Source: Pseudorhodobacter antarcticus (GTDB taxonomy: Bacteria > Pseudomonadota > Alphaproteobacteria > Rhodobacterales > Rhodobacteraceae). Taken from it: DNA of 64,000 nt. The translations under genes were made by a program, and so were the position numbers. Shown one piece after another: positions 28,369 to 37,676 of this stretch (position 1 is the stretch's first letter; every line of letters begins with the position of its first letter). The stretch covers positions 90,738 through 154,737 of the forward strand of contig NZ_FOCO01000004.1 of NCBI RefSeq assembly GCF_900110135.1, given 5' to 3'. Under the pieces are notes generated by a model, which saw only the letters and a program-made list of their open reading frames with translations, was not told the DNA's origin and ran no database searches.

Positions 28369-28431
28369 CTACCCCCGCAAAACACCTCCGCTGACTGTCC
28401 CGACACCTGTCTCCGCAATCACTCTAGACAC
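28369..28431 (-). CDS. 20-codon ORF with a very long Shine-Dalgarno sequence
   Basis: A GTG at 28431 opens a 20-aa frame (MSRVIAETGV...) ending in TAG at 28369. GAAAGGAGGTGGTCC (28447-28433, minus strand) lies just upstream and could pair with about 15 bases at the 3' end of 16S rRNA, with 7 bases between GGAGG and GTG. About 65 bases after the TAG lies the strong terminator at 28277-28304. The segment is non-coding in composition apart from this frame. It may be a leader-peptide unit or a small RNA with an SD-like element; it matches no family I can name. Confidence 0.35.
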   Translation of the reverse strand: MSRVIAETGVGTVSGGVLRG

Positions 28432-28503
28432 TGGACCACCTCCTTTCAAATATGTTTCCGATAGAGGGAGGTTGGCACATTTTCCGCGATTGTCAAAAGT
28501 TTT

Positions 28504-29127
28504 TTACGCAGGCTGTGGGTGAAATTTGCGCACGATCAGGCGGAACGGCACCAAGGCCAGCAGCGCCAGCGCCAGTTTTACCCCCCAATCGGCTACCGCC
28601 AGCGACACCCATAAGGGGGCAACGGGGCCAAAGCCCAGCAAAGGCAGCGCCTCATTCGCCCAAGACACGTCATTGCCGGGTTCCAGCCACACCAGCCCCG
28701 CTGAAAACGCGATGGTGAAAAACAGCGCCGTATCCGCCGATGCGCCTACCAACGTGGATACCAAAGGCGCACGCCACCACGCGCCACTGCGCAGCCGGTC
28801 AAAAATCGCCACGTCCAGCAGTTGCGCGCATAAAAACGCCACCCCCGATGCCAGCGCCACCCGCAATGTCACCAAGGGGCCAAATTCGCCCATAATCTGC
28901 GTGCCAATCACCGAACAGATCAGGCCCACGCCAAACCCCACCAGCACCACGCGCCGCGCGGCCTGTGCCCCGTAAAACCGGTTCATCAGGTCCGTCACCA
29001 AAAACGCCAACGGATAGGTGAACGCGCCCCATGTCAGCCAATTGCCAAACAAATGCTGCACAAGAATGTTTGAGGCCACAACAATGGCGGCCATGGCGAT
29101 AACGCCAATCGTGAAATTTCGGGTCAT
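28504..29127 (-). CDS. VUT family (queuosine precursor transporter-like) membrane protein
   Basis: Inner-membrane protein of the YhhQ/VUT family (former DUF165), whose studied members import queuosine precursors. The 207-aa product has six hydrophobic segments, with VASNILVQHLFGNWLTWGAFTYPLAFLVTDLMNRFYG near the N-terminus as family hallmark. The ATG at 29127 is preferred over an in-frame TTG seven codons upstream. No preQ1 riboswitch was recognised ahead of it. Substrate is inferred from family. Confidence 0.87.
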   Translation of the reverse strand: MTRNFTIGVIAMAAIVVASNILVQHLFGNWLTWGAFTYPLAFLVTDLMNRFYGAQAARRVVLVGFGVGLICSVIGTQIMGEFGPLVTLRVALASGVAFLCAQLLDVAIFDRLRSGAWWRAPLVSTLVGASADTALFFTIAFSAGLVWLEPGNDVSWANEALPLLGFGPVAPLWVSLAVADWGVKLALALLALVPFRLIVRKFHPQPA

Positions 29128-29212
29128 GTGTTTTTTCCGTTTTATCAAGGTCGCGGATACTTGGACCCCACCATGGGGACGCGTGGGGCATAAGCCCGCG
29201 CGGGGCCGCGTG

Positions 29213-30106
29213 TCAAGGCAGCGCGCGGTATTCCACCAATTCCGTGCGCTGCGGCCAAAAGAAATTATCGTCTGAAATCATCGTCAGCCGGATGTCGCCA
29301 CGCGCATCGCGCCACACCGCCAACCCTTCCAGATTATCATGCGTGCCGGGCGCGCTTTGCATGTCGGTGCGGGCGTCCGCGAACCCTTGGGGGCCAAGCG
29401 CAAAGCTGCGCACGCGGCTGGAAAACCCCATGATGCCGTGAAACCCGCGTTCCAGCAGGTAAAACCGCCCATCGGGGCCAAAATCGGCGCCCACGGGGTC
29501 AAACCCTGCATCGCGGGGCAGGGTTAGCGCGTGGTCCCAGCTGCCATTTTGAAAGCGGTAAACGGGCAGGGGGCCTGTGCCACGCGGGCTTTCGGGCAGG
29601 GTGTACAGCGTGCCGTTGGCATCAATTGCCAACGCCTCCAGGCTTGCGTTTTGGCGAAACGTGGCGAAATCGGGGGGGCGGGGCAGGTCGGTGCCGGGTT
29701 GGTCCAGCGCGGTGAACACCATCAGCCGTGCCATCCCGCGCCCTTCAAAGCTGATGAAGGTGTGGCCCTGCGCCACCGCCAACCCTTCGGTATCGGCGCG
29801 AAAGCCTTTTAGGGGGCCGTTTTGGTCATGCAACGGGGCGGGGTCAGTGGCGGTGATACCCGCAATCCGGCCTTGTGCATCGCGGGTGATTTGCCCCGCA
29901 ACCCATGTCGCGCGGTCGCTGATGGTGGTGAAACCCAGCCCATCATCCGAGATTTCCAGCCCCGAAAACCCGCCATGCAGCGGGTTCGCGCGGTTCCAGA
30001 CAAAACTGTCGATGAAGGTCGGCGAAAACAGCGGGGCGGCACTGCTGTGCAGCGCCATAACCCCGCAAACCCCCGCAATCAGCGCGAGGCGAGGACGTTT
30101 TTGCAT
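29213..30106 (-). CDS. Esterase-like activity of phytase family protein
   Basis: Probably exported protein of the phytase-esterase-like family (beta-propeller fold). The ATG at 30106 gives a signal peptide ([23 protein letters not shown]) and a 297-aa product; an extended frame upstream lies inside mepA. Typical segments are [20 protein letters not shown] and [11 protein letters not shown]. Its start overlaps the end of mepA by 28 bases, so it is third in the operon with the MFS transporter and MepA. Substrate unknown. Confidence 0.82.
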   Translation of the reverse strand: MQKRPRLALIAGVCGVMALHSSAAPLFSPTFIDSFVWNRANPLHGGFSGLEISDDGLGFTTISDRATWVAGQITRDAQGRIAGITATDPAPLHDQNGPLKGFRADTEGLAVAQGHTFISFEGRGMARLMVFTALDQPGTDLPRPPDFATFRQNASLEALAIDANGTLYTLPESPRGTGPLPVYRFQNGSWDHALTLPRDAGFDPVGADFGPDGRFYLLERGFHGIMGFSSRVRSFALGPQGFADARTDMQSAPGTHDNLEGLAVWRDARGDIRLTMISDDNFFWPQRTELVEYRALP

Positions 30107-30993
30107 TGGCCCGGCAAATCCGTCATGGTGTATTGGCGGGCACCGCGCTTTTTTGGCTCCGGTTTTTTCGGGGTTTTGGGCGCGGTGGATTTTGGCGGGT
30201 TCAAATAATCCGTCACCCACCATGTCAGCGTATCATCGCAGCCATTCCCACCCTTGGACAGGTCCGCCACGGTCGGCTTTTGCGTTTCGCACGACGACGC
30301 ACCCGCCGGGCATTTCAGCCGCACATGAAAATGCGTGTCATGGCCGGCCACGGGGCGAATTTTCTGCATCCATGCCTTGTCCGAGGATTGGGCGGTTTTG
30401 CACATTTCCAGCTTCACGGCAGCGGCAACGAAAATCCGGTCCACGCGTTTATCCGATGCCGCCGCTTTCAACAACGCGCTGTGGCTGGCGGTCCAATTGC
30501 GGGTCACAGAACGCTGGTCGGCAGACCGCACAGGGATGGAGCTGATCTTTTCACGCTCCGACCGCGACAGGTTCAAACGGCTGGGCGGCAGCATCCAAAT
30601 ATCGGCATCAAGGCCAATTTGGTGGCTGGCATGGCCCGATGTCATGGGCCCGCCGCGCGGCTGCGAAATGTCGCCGATATACAGCCCGTTCCACCCTACG
30701 GACACTGCAGCACGGCTAAGATCCTGCAAATAGTCGATCATCACGGGTTGGCCCCAATTGCGGCCCCGCGACAGGCGCATCGCTTGCCATGTTGGACCAG
30801 TTTCGGCTAGCTGCACTTGGCCCGCGCCGCAGCCTTTGGCATAGCTGCCAACGGGCATGGGGGCTTGGGCCGATGCGTCGGATTTGGCCCCGAACAACTG
30901 GTTTGCCAACGCCTCTGCCTGCCCTGACAGGGGCACAGAACAGGCCGCAACCAAGGGGACGGCAATGGAAAATACTTTGAACATAGGGGTCAT
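30079..30993 (-). CDS. mepA: Penicillin-insensitive murein endopeptidase
   Basis: Periplasmic LAS-type metallopeptidase cleaving D-Ala-meso-DAP crosslinks. Zinc motifs are [11 protein letters not shown] in the GGPMTSGH context and HDTHFHVRL near the C-terminal third; several Cys may form disulfides. The N-terminus is a signal peptide ending near [10 protein letters not shown]. The ATG at 30993 overlaps the MFS stop (ATGA); another ATG three codons in is possible. Length 304 aa is slightly long because of a basic Pro/Lys-rich C-terminal tail. Confidence 0.92.
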   Translation of the reverse strand: MTPMFKVFSIAVPLVAACSVPLSGQAEALANQLFGAKSDASAQAPMPVGSYAKGCGAGQVQLAETGPTWQAMRLSRGRNWGQPVMIDYLQDLSRAAVSVGWNGLYIGDISQPRGGPMTSGHASHQIGLDADIWMLPPSRLNLSRSEREKISSIPVRSADQRSVTRNWTASHSALLKAAASDKRVDRIFVAAAVKLEMCKTAQSSDKAWMQKIRPVAGHDTHFHVRLKCPAGASSCETQKPTVADLSKGGNGCDDTLTWWVTDYLNPPKSTAPKTPKKPEPKKRGARQYTMTDLPGQCKNVLASR

Positions 30994-32327
30994 GCTGTGG
31001 GTCCTGCACCGTCTGGTTTCACCCACAGTAGCAGAATTAACCCAATAAGGAACAGGGCGATCAAGGGGATAATCCCCATTTGCTGGCTGCCCGTCACTTG
31101 CGTAACCACCCCGATGGACAAAGGCGCGATGAAGGCGGTTGCCTTGCCTGCCAGCGCGTACAGCCCAAAATTTTCGGTAATCTGCGCGGGGTCCGATTGG
31201 CGCACCAGCATCGTGCGGCTGGCCCCTTGCAGCGACCCGCCCGCCGCCCCGATCAGCGCGCCAAGGATGTAAAACGCAATATCCGGCAGTGCGCTGTCTG
31301 GCCCCACGGCCACCCCAAACACCGATGTGCGCGACACCATCACCACCCCAATCGCCACGCCCGCCAGCACCAAAACCGAAAGCGCGATCACGGGTTTGGG
31401 GCCAAAGCGGCTGTCGGCCAACCCGCCCAACCACGCGAAAATCGCCCCGCTGATCACGGCCAAAATGCCGAACACACCCACGTCAATCACGCTCCACCCC
31501 AGCACGCCCGCCGCATAGATACCGCCAAAGGCATACATGCCGTTCAGCGCATCACGGTAAAACATCGAACTGCCCAGATAGGCGAATAAGCTGCGATTTT
31601 GCGGCAGCCCCCGCAGGCTTTGCCTTAAATCCGGCAAGGCGCGGCGCAATGCGGCGCGGATGCTGATTTGACCCGCACGGCGCGGTTCGCGCACCCACAA
31701 GAAAAATGGGATCATGAACACCGCGAACCAAATCGCGGTCAACGGCCCCACCGACCGCGTCCCTTCGCGCGCCGCCGCATCCAGCCCGAACAAGGGCGCG
31801 GTGCCCAGCAACGTGACCCCCTGCGCGTTTTCCGCCAGAAAAAACAGCATCAGCACCAGCGACACCAACCCGCCCCAATACCCAAACGCCCAGCCAGACC
31901 CCGAAATCCGCCCGATCTGTTCTTTGGTCCCCAAATCTGGCAGCATCGCATTGGTGAAAATCGTCGCAAATTCCATCCCGATCAGGCCAAGCGCGAAACA
32001 GCCCATCACCCAGATCAAGCTAAAATCACCCGGCACCGCGTACCACAGCCCCCACGCCCCCGCGACATACAGGCCAGAAAACAGCGCGATAAACCGCATC
32101 CGCCCGCCCGCCTTATCCGCGACCACACCCAACAGGGGGGCCAGCAGCGCAATGCACAGCCCCGCCGCGCCAATGCCATAGCCCCAGACCGTTTGCGCCG
32201 CGCTGCCGCTGCCCAACAGGTCGTTCATATAGGGCGCAAAGATAAAGGTGATCAGCAGGGTGTTATAAGGCTGGCTGGCCCAATCGAAAAAGAACCAGCC
32301 CCAAATCCGTTTTGATGCGCTTGTCAT
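30990..32327 (-). CDS. MFS transporter, UMF1 family
   Basis: Inner-membrane major-facilitator protein with about twelve membrane segments, 445 aa. The N-terminal FDWASQPYNTLLITFIFAPY is the signature of the UMF1 (YxiO/Atg22-like) branch. The ATG at 32327 (MTSASKRIWGW) is chosen; 17 extra codons upstream are not family-like. It overlaps mepA by ATGA. Coupling with a murein endopeptidase suggests handling of cell-wall turnover products, but this is inference. Confidence 0.9.
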   Translation of the reverse strand: MTSASKRIWGWFFFDWASQPYNTLLITFIFAPYMNDLLGSGSAAQTVWGYGIGAAGLCIALLAPLLGVVADKAGGRMRFIALFSGLYVAGAWGLWYAVPGDFSLIWVMGCFALGLIGMEFATIFTNAMLPDLGTKEQIGRISGSGWAFGYWGGLVSLVLMLFFLAENAQGVTLLGTAPLFGLDAAAREGTRSVGPLTAIWFAVFMIPFFLWVREPRRAGQISIRAALRRALPDLRQSLRGLPQNRSLFAYLGSSMFYRDALNGMYAFGGIYAAGVLGWSVIDVGVFGILAVISGAIFAWLGGLADSRFGPKPVIALSVLVLAGVAIGVVMVSRTSVFGVAVGPDSALPDIAFYILGALIGAAGGSLQGASRTMLVRQSDPAQITENFGLYALAGKATAFIAPLSIGVVTQVTGSQQMGIIPLIALFLIGLILLLWVKPDGAGPTA

Positions 32328-32384
32328 GCCGGCCCCCCCATTTGGGGCAATCAAGCCCCAAACCGCGCGCCTGCGCAAGCGGTG

Positions 32385-32918
32385 TTACGGGCGAACGGGT
32401 GGCCAAGGCCGCTGCGCATCGGCGGCAATCCACGCTTGCACAAAATCGGGCAACACCGGGCTTTGCACCGGATGCCCCAGCGCTTTCAGCACCTGTTCGG
32501 GCGGCACAATCCCCGCCTTGGACGTGACTGCAGATCGGATCAACACATGGCTGGTGCAGGCCCCATCTTTCCACATCGACTGTTCCATATAGATAAACCG
32601 CGCATCCCAACCCACACAGCGGCTGACCATTTCCACCCGTTCAAACAACCGCACCCGCGCGCGATACCGTGTGCTGTTGCCTGCCACGGTCATGCCCCAC
32701 TGGTTGCGCGCCAACACCTTGTGCAGCCCCGTGCGCTTGCCCAGCGGGATGCGCCCAAGGTCATACAGCGTCAGGGTGCGGCCATTGTTCAGCTCGCGCC
32801 ACGGGTCAATATCTTGGGGCCAGCAGCGATGGTGGCTGATATGCGCGCCCAAAATTGGCAGGGCGGGGGCGTTGCGGAATTTCCACAATTCTTTGAACAT
32901 GCGCAGGTAGGGGTACAT
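32385..32918 (-). CDS. Thioesterase family protein (4HBT/THEM6-like)
   Basis: A 177-aa hot-dog-fold acyl-CoA thioesterase-like protein. The central WRELNNGRTLTLYDLGR segment corresponds to the usual catalytic Asn/Asp helix region, followed by GMTVAGNSTRYRARVRLFERVEM strands. AAGGAG lies 6-7 bases before the ATG at 32918, which decides the start against a longer frame. It lies upstream of the UMF1 gene with a 57-bp gap and could be first in that operon. Substrate not predictable. Confidence 0.82.
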   Translation of the reverse strand: MYPYLRMFKELWKFRNAPALPILGAHISHHRCWPQDIDPWRELNNGRTLTLYDLGRIPLGKRTGLHKVLARNQWGMTVAGNSTRYRARVRLFERVEMVSRCVGWDARFIYMEQSMWKDGACTSHVLIRSAVTSKAGIVPPEQVLKALGHPVQSPVLPDFVQAWIAADAQRPWPPVRP

Positions 32919-33047
32919 CGGCGGCTCCTTTGCCGGATGCGTTGCCGCACTGCGGCGCAATGGTCAAGCGAAACGCTGCGGAAACGGTTGCTCTTTGCCC
33001 CTGTGCAGCATAGCTATCCACTATCCCTAGTGGCCGGAGCCCGCAAA

Positions 33048-33335
33048 ATGACCTCTTTGTTCCAAATCCTGATGATGGTGCTGCAAGTCGCGCAATTTAT
33101 CATCATTGTGCATATCATCCTTAGCTGGTTGATCAACTTTCAGGTGTTGAACCTGCGCCAACCGCTGGTCGCGCAAATCTGGGATGGGGTGAACCGCTTG
33201 TTGGAACCCGTGTATGGCCGCATCCGGTCGTTTTTGCCGCAAAATCTGGGGCTGGATTTGGCCCCATTGGTGGCCATTCTGGTGATCTTTGCGCTGCGCA
33301 CCATCCTGACCAATAATCAAGAATATTTCTTTTGA
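33048..33335 (+). CDS. YggT family membrane protein
   Basis: A 95-aa inner-membrane protein with two YggT-type hydrophobic segments (residues ~5-30 and ~65-85) and the conserved VNRLLEPVYGRIRSFLP loop. Family members are linked to osmotic shock tolerance and cell-division neighbourhoods. The ATG at 33048 is internal to a longer frame that runs through the divergent promoter region and is not coding. recQ starts 3 bases after its stop. Confidence 0.9.
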   Translation: MTSLFQILMMVLQVAQFIIIVHIILSWLINFQVLNLRQPLVAQIWDGVNRLLEPVYGRIRSFLPQNLGLDLAPLVAILVIFALRTILTNNQEYFF

Positions 33336-33338
33336 TCC

Positions 33339-35384
33339 ATGGCTGCACCTAGCGACCTTCTGGCCTCGGTCTTTGGCTTTTCCGAATTTCGCCCCGGTCA
33401 GGCGGAAATTGTGGATGCTGTGTTGGCGGGGCAAAACACGCTGGCGATTATGCCCACGGGGGGTGGTAAATCCCTGTGTTTCCAACTGCCTGCGATGTGC
33501 CGGGATGGGGTGACGATTGTTATTTCCCCCCTGATCGCGTTGATGCGTGACCAAGTGCGCGCGCTCAAGGCAGCAGGGGTGGAGGCGGGGGCGCTGACAT
33601 CTGGCAACACGGATGAGGAGACGGAGGAGGTTTTCACAGCGCTGGACGAAGGCCGCCTGAAACTCCTCTATCTCGCGCCCGAACGCCTTGCCTCCTCTGG
33701 GGCCATGTCGATGCTGCGCCGCATCAATGTCACGGCCATTGCGGTGGATGAGGCGCATTGCGTATCCCAATGGGGCCATGATTTTCGCCCCGATTACCTG
33801 CGCATCGGTGAACTCCGCCGCGCGCTGGACGTGCCGCTGGCCGCCTTCACCGCCACGGCGGATGAGGAAACCCGCACCGAAATCATCAGCCGGCTGTTTG
33901 ATGGTCAAACCCCGTCCACCTTCCTGCGCGGCTTTGATCGGCCCAACATCCATCTGGCCTTTGCGGTAAAGGACAACCCGCGCAAGCAAATCCTTGCCTT
34001 TGCCGCCGCGCGCAAAACCCAATCTGGTATCGTTTATTGCGGCACCCGCGCCAAAACCGAAACGCTGGCGCAGGCGTTGCGCGATGAAAACCATCCCGCG
34101 ACCGCCTATCACGGCGGCATGGATGCCGAAGATCGTCGCGCAACCGAAGCCCGGTTTCAACGCGAGGATGGGTTGATCGTGGTCGCCACCGTGGCGTTCG
34201 GGATGGGCATCGACAAACCCGATATCCGCTGGGTCGCCCATGCCGATTTGCCCAAATCCATCGAAGGGTATTATCAGGAAATTGGCCGGGCGGGCCGTGA
34301 CAGTGCCCCCGCCGAAACCCTAACCCTCTATGGCCCCGATGATATTCGCCTGCGCCGCAGCCAAATCGACGAAGGCATGGCCCCGAATGACCGCAAGGAT
34401 GCCGACCACGCCCGCCTGAACGCGCTCTTGGGATTGGCGGAGGCGACAGGCTGCCGCCGCCAAGTGCTGCTGGGCTATTTCGGCGAAACCAGCACCCCTT
34501 GCGGCAATTGCGATATCTGTGACCGCCCCGCGCTGCTATTCGACGCGACAGACGCCGTGCGCAAGGCGCTGTCGGCCATTCTGCGCACCGGGGAAAGTTT
34601 CGGCGCGGGGCATCTGATCGACATCCTAACCGGAAACGCCACGCCCAAGGTGCTGCAACGCGGCCATGACCAACTGCCCACATTCGCCGTGGGGCGCGAT
34701 CTGTCCAAACCCGCATGGGGCGCTGTGTTTCGCCAAATGATGGGCCGCGATTTGGTGCGCCCCGACACGGAACGTTACGGTGCCTTGCGCATGACCGATG
34801 CCGCCCGTCCCATCCTGCGTGGCGAGGAAACGATCACTTTGCGCAAAGACACGATCGAGACCGCAACCTCCCGCCCTGTGGTCAAAATGCAAGTGTCCGA
34901 AGAGGACGCGCCCCTGCTGTCCGCCCTGAAGGCCAAACGCCGTGCCTTGGCCGAAGGTGCGCGCGTCCCCGCCTATGTTATTTTCCCCGACCGCACGTTG
35001 ATTGAAATGGCCGAAACCAAACCCCGCGATCTGGACGGTATGGCCCGCATCAACGGCATCGGCGCAAAGAAACTGGAAAGCTACGGCGCGGCGTTTTTGG
35101 CCGTGATCACAGGCGCTGGCGCCGAACAATTGCACCCCCAACGCATGCGCCTTGCAGGTCGCGATGCTGGCCCGCTGTTTGATAAACTGGCGCAAATCCA
35201 CCTTGATTTGCAACGCGGCACAGATGGCATTGACAAACCGCTGTCTTGCACGCAATCCACCCTGCGCCAAATCGCGGAACGCAAACCCACATCGCTGTCG
35301 GATCTGGACCGTATCCCAGGCATGGACGGCGCGCGCACCGACCGTTTCGGTCTGGCCTTCCTCGCCGCCATTGCGGGCGATTAA
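33339..35384 (+). CDS. recQ: ATP-dependent DNA helicase RecQ
   Basis: 3'-5' superfamily 2 DNA helicase in recombinational repair. Walker A PTGGGKS is at 39-45 and DEAH at 137-140, followed by the aromatic-rich QWGHDFRPDY loop. The zinc-binding Cys cluster (GCRRQVLLGYF...PCGNCDIC) is near 371-390, then the winged helix, and two HRDC-like domains occupy the C-terminal ~150 residues. At 681 aa it is a full-length RecQ. It follows yggT by 3 bases. Confidence 0.96.
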   Translation: MAAPSDLLASVFGFSEFRPGQAEIVDAVLAGQNTLAIMPTGGGKSLCFQLPAMCRDGVTIVISPLIALMRDQVRALKAAGVEAGALTSGNTDEETEEVFTALDEGRLKLLYLAPERLASSGAMSMLRRINVTAIAVDEAHCVSQWGHDFRPDYLRIGELRRALDVPLAAFTATADEETRTEIISRLFDGQTPSTFLRGFDRPNIHLAFAVKDNPRKQILAFAAARKTQSGIVYCGTRAKTETLAQALRDENHPATAYHGGMDAEDRRATEARFQREDGLIVVATVAFGMGIDKPDIRWVAHADLPKSIEGYYQEIGRAGRDSAPAETLTLYGPDDIRLRRSQIDEGMAPNDRKDADHARLNALLGLAEATGCRRQVLLGYFGETSTPCGNCDICDRPALLFDATDAVRKALSAILRTGESFGAGHLIDILTGNATPKVLQRGHDQLPTFAVGRDLSKPAWGAVFRQMMGRDLVRPDTERYGALRMTDAARPILRGEETITLRKDTIETATSRPVVKMQVSEEDAPLLSALKAKRRALAEGARVPAYVIFPDRTLIEMAETKPRDLDGMARINGIGAKKLESYGAAFLAVITGAGAEQLHPQRMRLAGRDAGPLFDKLAQIHLDLQRGTDGIDKPLSCTQSTLRQIAERKPTSLSDLDRIPGMDGARTDRFGLAFLAAIAGD

Positions 35385-35423
35385 CCCCTTGCCGCTTCGC
35401 GCCCCAGCCCTAGGTTCCACCTC

Positions 35424-36188
35424 ATGCTCACAGTAATTTCCCCCGCCAAACGTCTTGATGATGCCGCCGCCTTGCCCGCCGGGCTGGCCGCCACAAAACC
35501 GCAATTTGGCGCGCAAGCCCGCGAACTTGCCACCGTTGCGCGCGACCTTACCGCCGCCGATCTGCGCAAATTGATGCATATTTCCCAACCGCTGGCAGAC
35601 CTAAACGTCACCCGTTTCGCGGAATTTTCGGATGCCCCCACCAAGCCCGCCGCCCTGTTTTTCGCAGGCGACACTTACGCGGGGCTAGAGGCGAAAACGC
35701 TGGACCCAGACACCCTGCGCTGGGCCCAAGATCATTTGCGCATCCTGTCGGGCCTTTATGGCTTGCTGCGCCCGCTGGATGAAATCGCCGCTTACCGCCT
35801 TGAAATGGGCAGCAAAATGGAAAACCCGTGCGGCCCAGATCTTTACGCCTATTGGCGCGCAACGCTGGCCCCCGCGATCAATGAAATCGCCAAAACCACG
35901 CGCGCCCGCGCCCTGATCAACTGCGCCTCTGTCGAGTATTTTGGGGCTGTGGATACAAGCGCGCTAACCATCCCGGTCATCACCCCGACGTTCCTAGAGG
36001 AAAAAAACGGCGAGGCGAAAATCGTCAGTTTTTACGCAAAAAAGGCCCGCGGTGCCATGGCCCGCTTCATCGCGGAAAACCGCCTGACAGATCCCAAAGA
36101 TTTGCAAGGCTTCACCACCGGCGGATACGCATATGATCTCGCGCGCTCCACAGACACCACCCCGGTTTTCCGACGCACCGCGCCATAA
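35424..36188 (+). CDS. yaaA: Peroxide stress protein YaaA
   Basis: Cytoplasmic protein of the YaaA (DUF328) family, which in E. coli lowers intracellular iron during peroxide stress. N-terminal ISPAKRLD, central YGLLRPLDEIAAYRLEMGSK and C-terminal KKARGAMARFI are family hallmarks; 254 aa is normal. It lies 39 bases after recQ, possibly in the same transcript, and is followed by the recurrent motif and a terminator. Confidence 0.94.
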   Translation: MLTVISPAKRLDDAAALPAGLAATKPQFGAQARELATVARDLTAADLRKLMHISQPLADLNVTRFAEFSDAPTKPAALFFAGDTYAGLEAKTLDPDTLRWAQDHLRILSGLYGLLRPLDEIAAYRLEMGSKMENPCGPDLYAYWRATLAPAINEIAKTTRARALINCASVEYFGAVDTSALTIPVITPTFLEEKNGEAKIVSFYAKKARGAMARFIAENRLTDPKDLQGFTTGGYAYDLARSTDTTPVFRRTAP

Positions 36189-36217
36189 TTCGCATTGGTA
36201 AAAATACCTCACGGGGG
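36188..36217 (+). repeat. Recurrent 3'-flanking motif, copy after yaaA
   Basis: ATTCGCATTGG, then TAAAAATACCTCACGGGGG, starting on the last base of the yaaA stop codon. It matches the copies at 16296 and 60568. Confidence 0.6.
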
Positions 36218-36230
36218 TGATGAGTGTTAA

Positions 36231-36253
36231 AAAACGCCACAGTGGGGCGTTTT
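36231..36253 (+). terminator. Terminator downstream of yaaA
   Basis: Perfect 8-bp stem AAAACGCC / GGCGTTTT with a 7-base loop; A-run before and T-run within the stem give it a bidirectional terminator form. A further G/C-rich hairpin (GCTGGGGGG / CCCCCCAGC, 36281-36306) sits next to the end of the convergent tspO gene. Confidence 0.65.
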
Positions 36254-36326
36254 AGCAAAGAACGCCTGCCCCCCGGTCAGGCTGGGGGGGGGTGAAACCC
36301 CCCAGCTGTGGACCGCTAACCAACCC

Positions 36327-36773
36327 TCAGTTTAACAAAACAATCGCTGCGTTCAGCGCTGTTGCAAAACTAACCCATGCCAAATACGGCACAAACATCA
36401 GCGCCGAAACCCGGTCCGCCACCCATTCCCGTCGAATAAACAGCACTATTGCCATCCACATCAGCGCGATAATCACCAAGGCAATGCCCGCCAATTGCAG
36501 TCCAAAAAACACCGGCGACCACGCAAAGTTAAACACCATCTGCGCGCCCCAAAGACCCCGCGCGCCGCCGTACAAAAACTTGCGCGCGCCAACCCAGCCG
36601 ATCATCAAATAGATCAGGGTCCAAACCGGCCCAAACACCCAGTTTGGCGGCGAAAAGAACGGCTTGTTCAACCCCGCATACCATTCCCCAGGAATGGTCG
36701 AGGTGCCGATGAACGCCCCAGCGGCCATAACGGCGAGAATAAACGCCAGATGAACCAAAACCGTGCGGGTCAT
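36327..36773 (-). CDS. tspO: TspO/MBR family protein
   Basis: Inner-membrane tryptophan-rich sensory protein that binds porphyrins and related ligands; in Rhodobacter it modulates photosynthesis gene expression. Five hydrophobic segments over 148 aa carry the hallmarks [29 protein letters not shown] and [11 protein letters not shown]. It overlaps the Trm112-like gene by 4 bases and is last in a four-gene operon. No photosynthesis genes are visible in the window. Confidence 0.93.
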   Translation of the reverse strand: MTRTVLVHLAFILAVMAAGAFIGTSTIPGEWYAGLNKPFFSPPNWVFGPVWTLIYLMIGWVGARKFLYGGARGLWGAQMVFNFAWSPVFFGLQLAGIALVIIALMWMAIVLFIRREWVADRVSALMFVPYLAWVSFATALNAAIVLLN

Positions 36774-37003
36774 TCCATGGCCCGCGCTTCAGATACCAAC
36801 ATAATCGGAATCCCGTTGCGGATGGGAAAGGCCAGTTTGGCAGGACGAGAGATCAACTCCTGCGCCTCGGCATCATAGGACAGCGTGGCGTGCGACAGCG
36901 GGCACACCAACGCCTCTAACATGCGGCGATCAATCACGGGGCCGGACTGGGTGCCAATTTCGGGGCCAATGTCTGGGTCAGTCTCGGTGGGCGCATCACT
37001 CAT
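36770..37003 (-). CDS. Trm112 family protein
   Basis: Small 77-aa protein of the Trm112/YcaR family, partners or zinc-binding activators of methyltransferases in eukaryotes and of unknown role in bacteria. [13 protein letters not shown] and [16 protein letters not shown] are the family core; only one of the usual Cys residues is present, as in many bacterial members. Its start overlaps the LON-domain gene (ATGA) and its end overlaps tspO. Confidence 0.87.
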   Translation of the reverse strand: MSDAPTETDPDIGPEIGTQSGPVIDRRMLEALVCPLSHATLSYDAEAQELISRPAKLAFPIRNGIPIMLVSEARAME

Positions 37004-37650
37004 TGCATCATTTCCTCACCCGTTCCGCCGCGCAGCGCGAACTCGATCAGGGTCACCATGGTTTCGCGCCGCGTGGTCAGGGTCGGCGCCTCCAACAGCG
37101 CTTGCTTATCTTCCGCCGAAAACGGGCACAGCATGGAAAGGGAGTTTATCAGCAACTCCTCCTCTGCCCCGCTCAAGCTTTCCCAGTCGGTGGACAGGTC
37201 CATCGACTCGAAAAACCGCCCCAGCAAATCCATGAACTTTGGGCGATCAAAACCGGGGTCGCTTTCCTCGCCGCCTTGGTCCCGTTCAAACCCTTGCCAT
37301 TCCACACGCGCTCGGCGGTAAGGGGTGAACCCCTTAACCTCCTCACGCAGCCGGAACCGCGACAGGCCCGACAGTGTGACCATATAACGGCCATCCTCCG
37401 TCTCGGAAAACCCGGTCATACGGCCTGCACAGCCAATGGCATGCAGGCGCGGCTCGGCTTCTTTGCCTGCCGGAACCTCGCGCGGTTGGATCATACCGAT
37501 CAACCGTTCGGGTGTTTTCATGCAATCTTCCAGCATTTGCAAATAGCGCGGCTCAAAGATGTGCAGCGGCAAACGCGCGCGCGGCAGCAGCAATGCGCCG
37601 GGCAGCGGGAAAACGGGAAGGGTGTCGGGCAAGTCGCGAATATGTTTCAT
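37000..37650 (-). CDS. LON peptidase substrate-binding domain protein
   Basis: A 216-aa protein consisting only of the LON N-terminal (substrate-binding) domain, without ATPase or protease domain. Typical features are [43 protein letters not shown] and the SGLSRFRL strand. Such proteins are widespread in alphaproteobacteria with unknown client. It lies between the cnoX/ybbN-like gene (26-bp gap) and the Trm112 gene, suggesting a proteostasis-related operon. Confidence 0.92.
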   Translation of the reverse strand: MKHIRDLPDTLPVFPLPGALLLPRARLPLHIFEPRYLQMLEDCMKTPERLIGMIQPREVPAGKEAEPRLHAIGCAGRMTGFSETEDGRYMVTLSGLSRFRLREEVKGFTPYRRARVEWQGFERDQGGEESDPGFDRPKFMDLLGRFFESMDLSTDWESLSGAEEELLINSLSMLCPFSAEDKQALLEAPTLTTRRETMVTLIEFALRGGTGEEMMQ

Positions 37651-37676
37651 AAGGTGCAGCTAGGCCGCTTTCCCCC

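Noticed and set aside
28289..28522. + strand open frame of 77 codons after nagA
   Set aside because: Starts inside the terminator hairpin, lacks a ribosome site and codon bias; better explained by the minus-strand unit.
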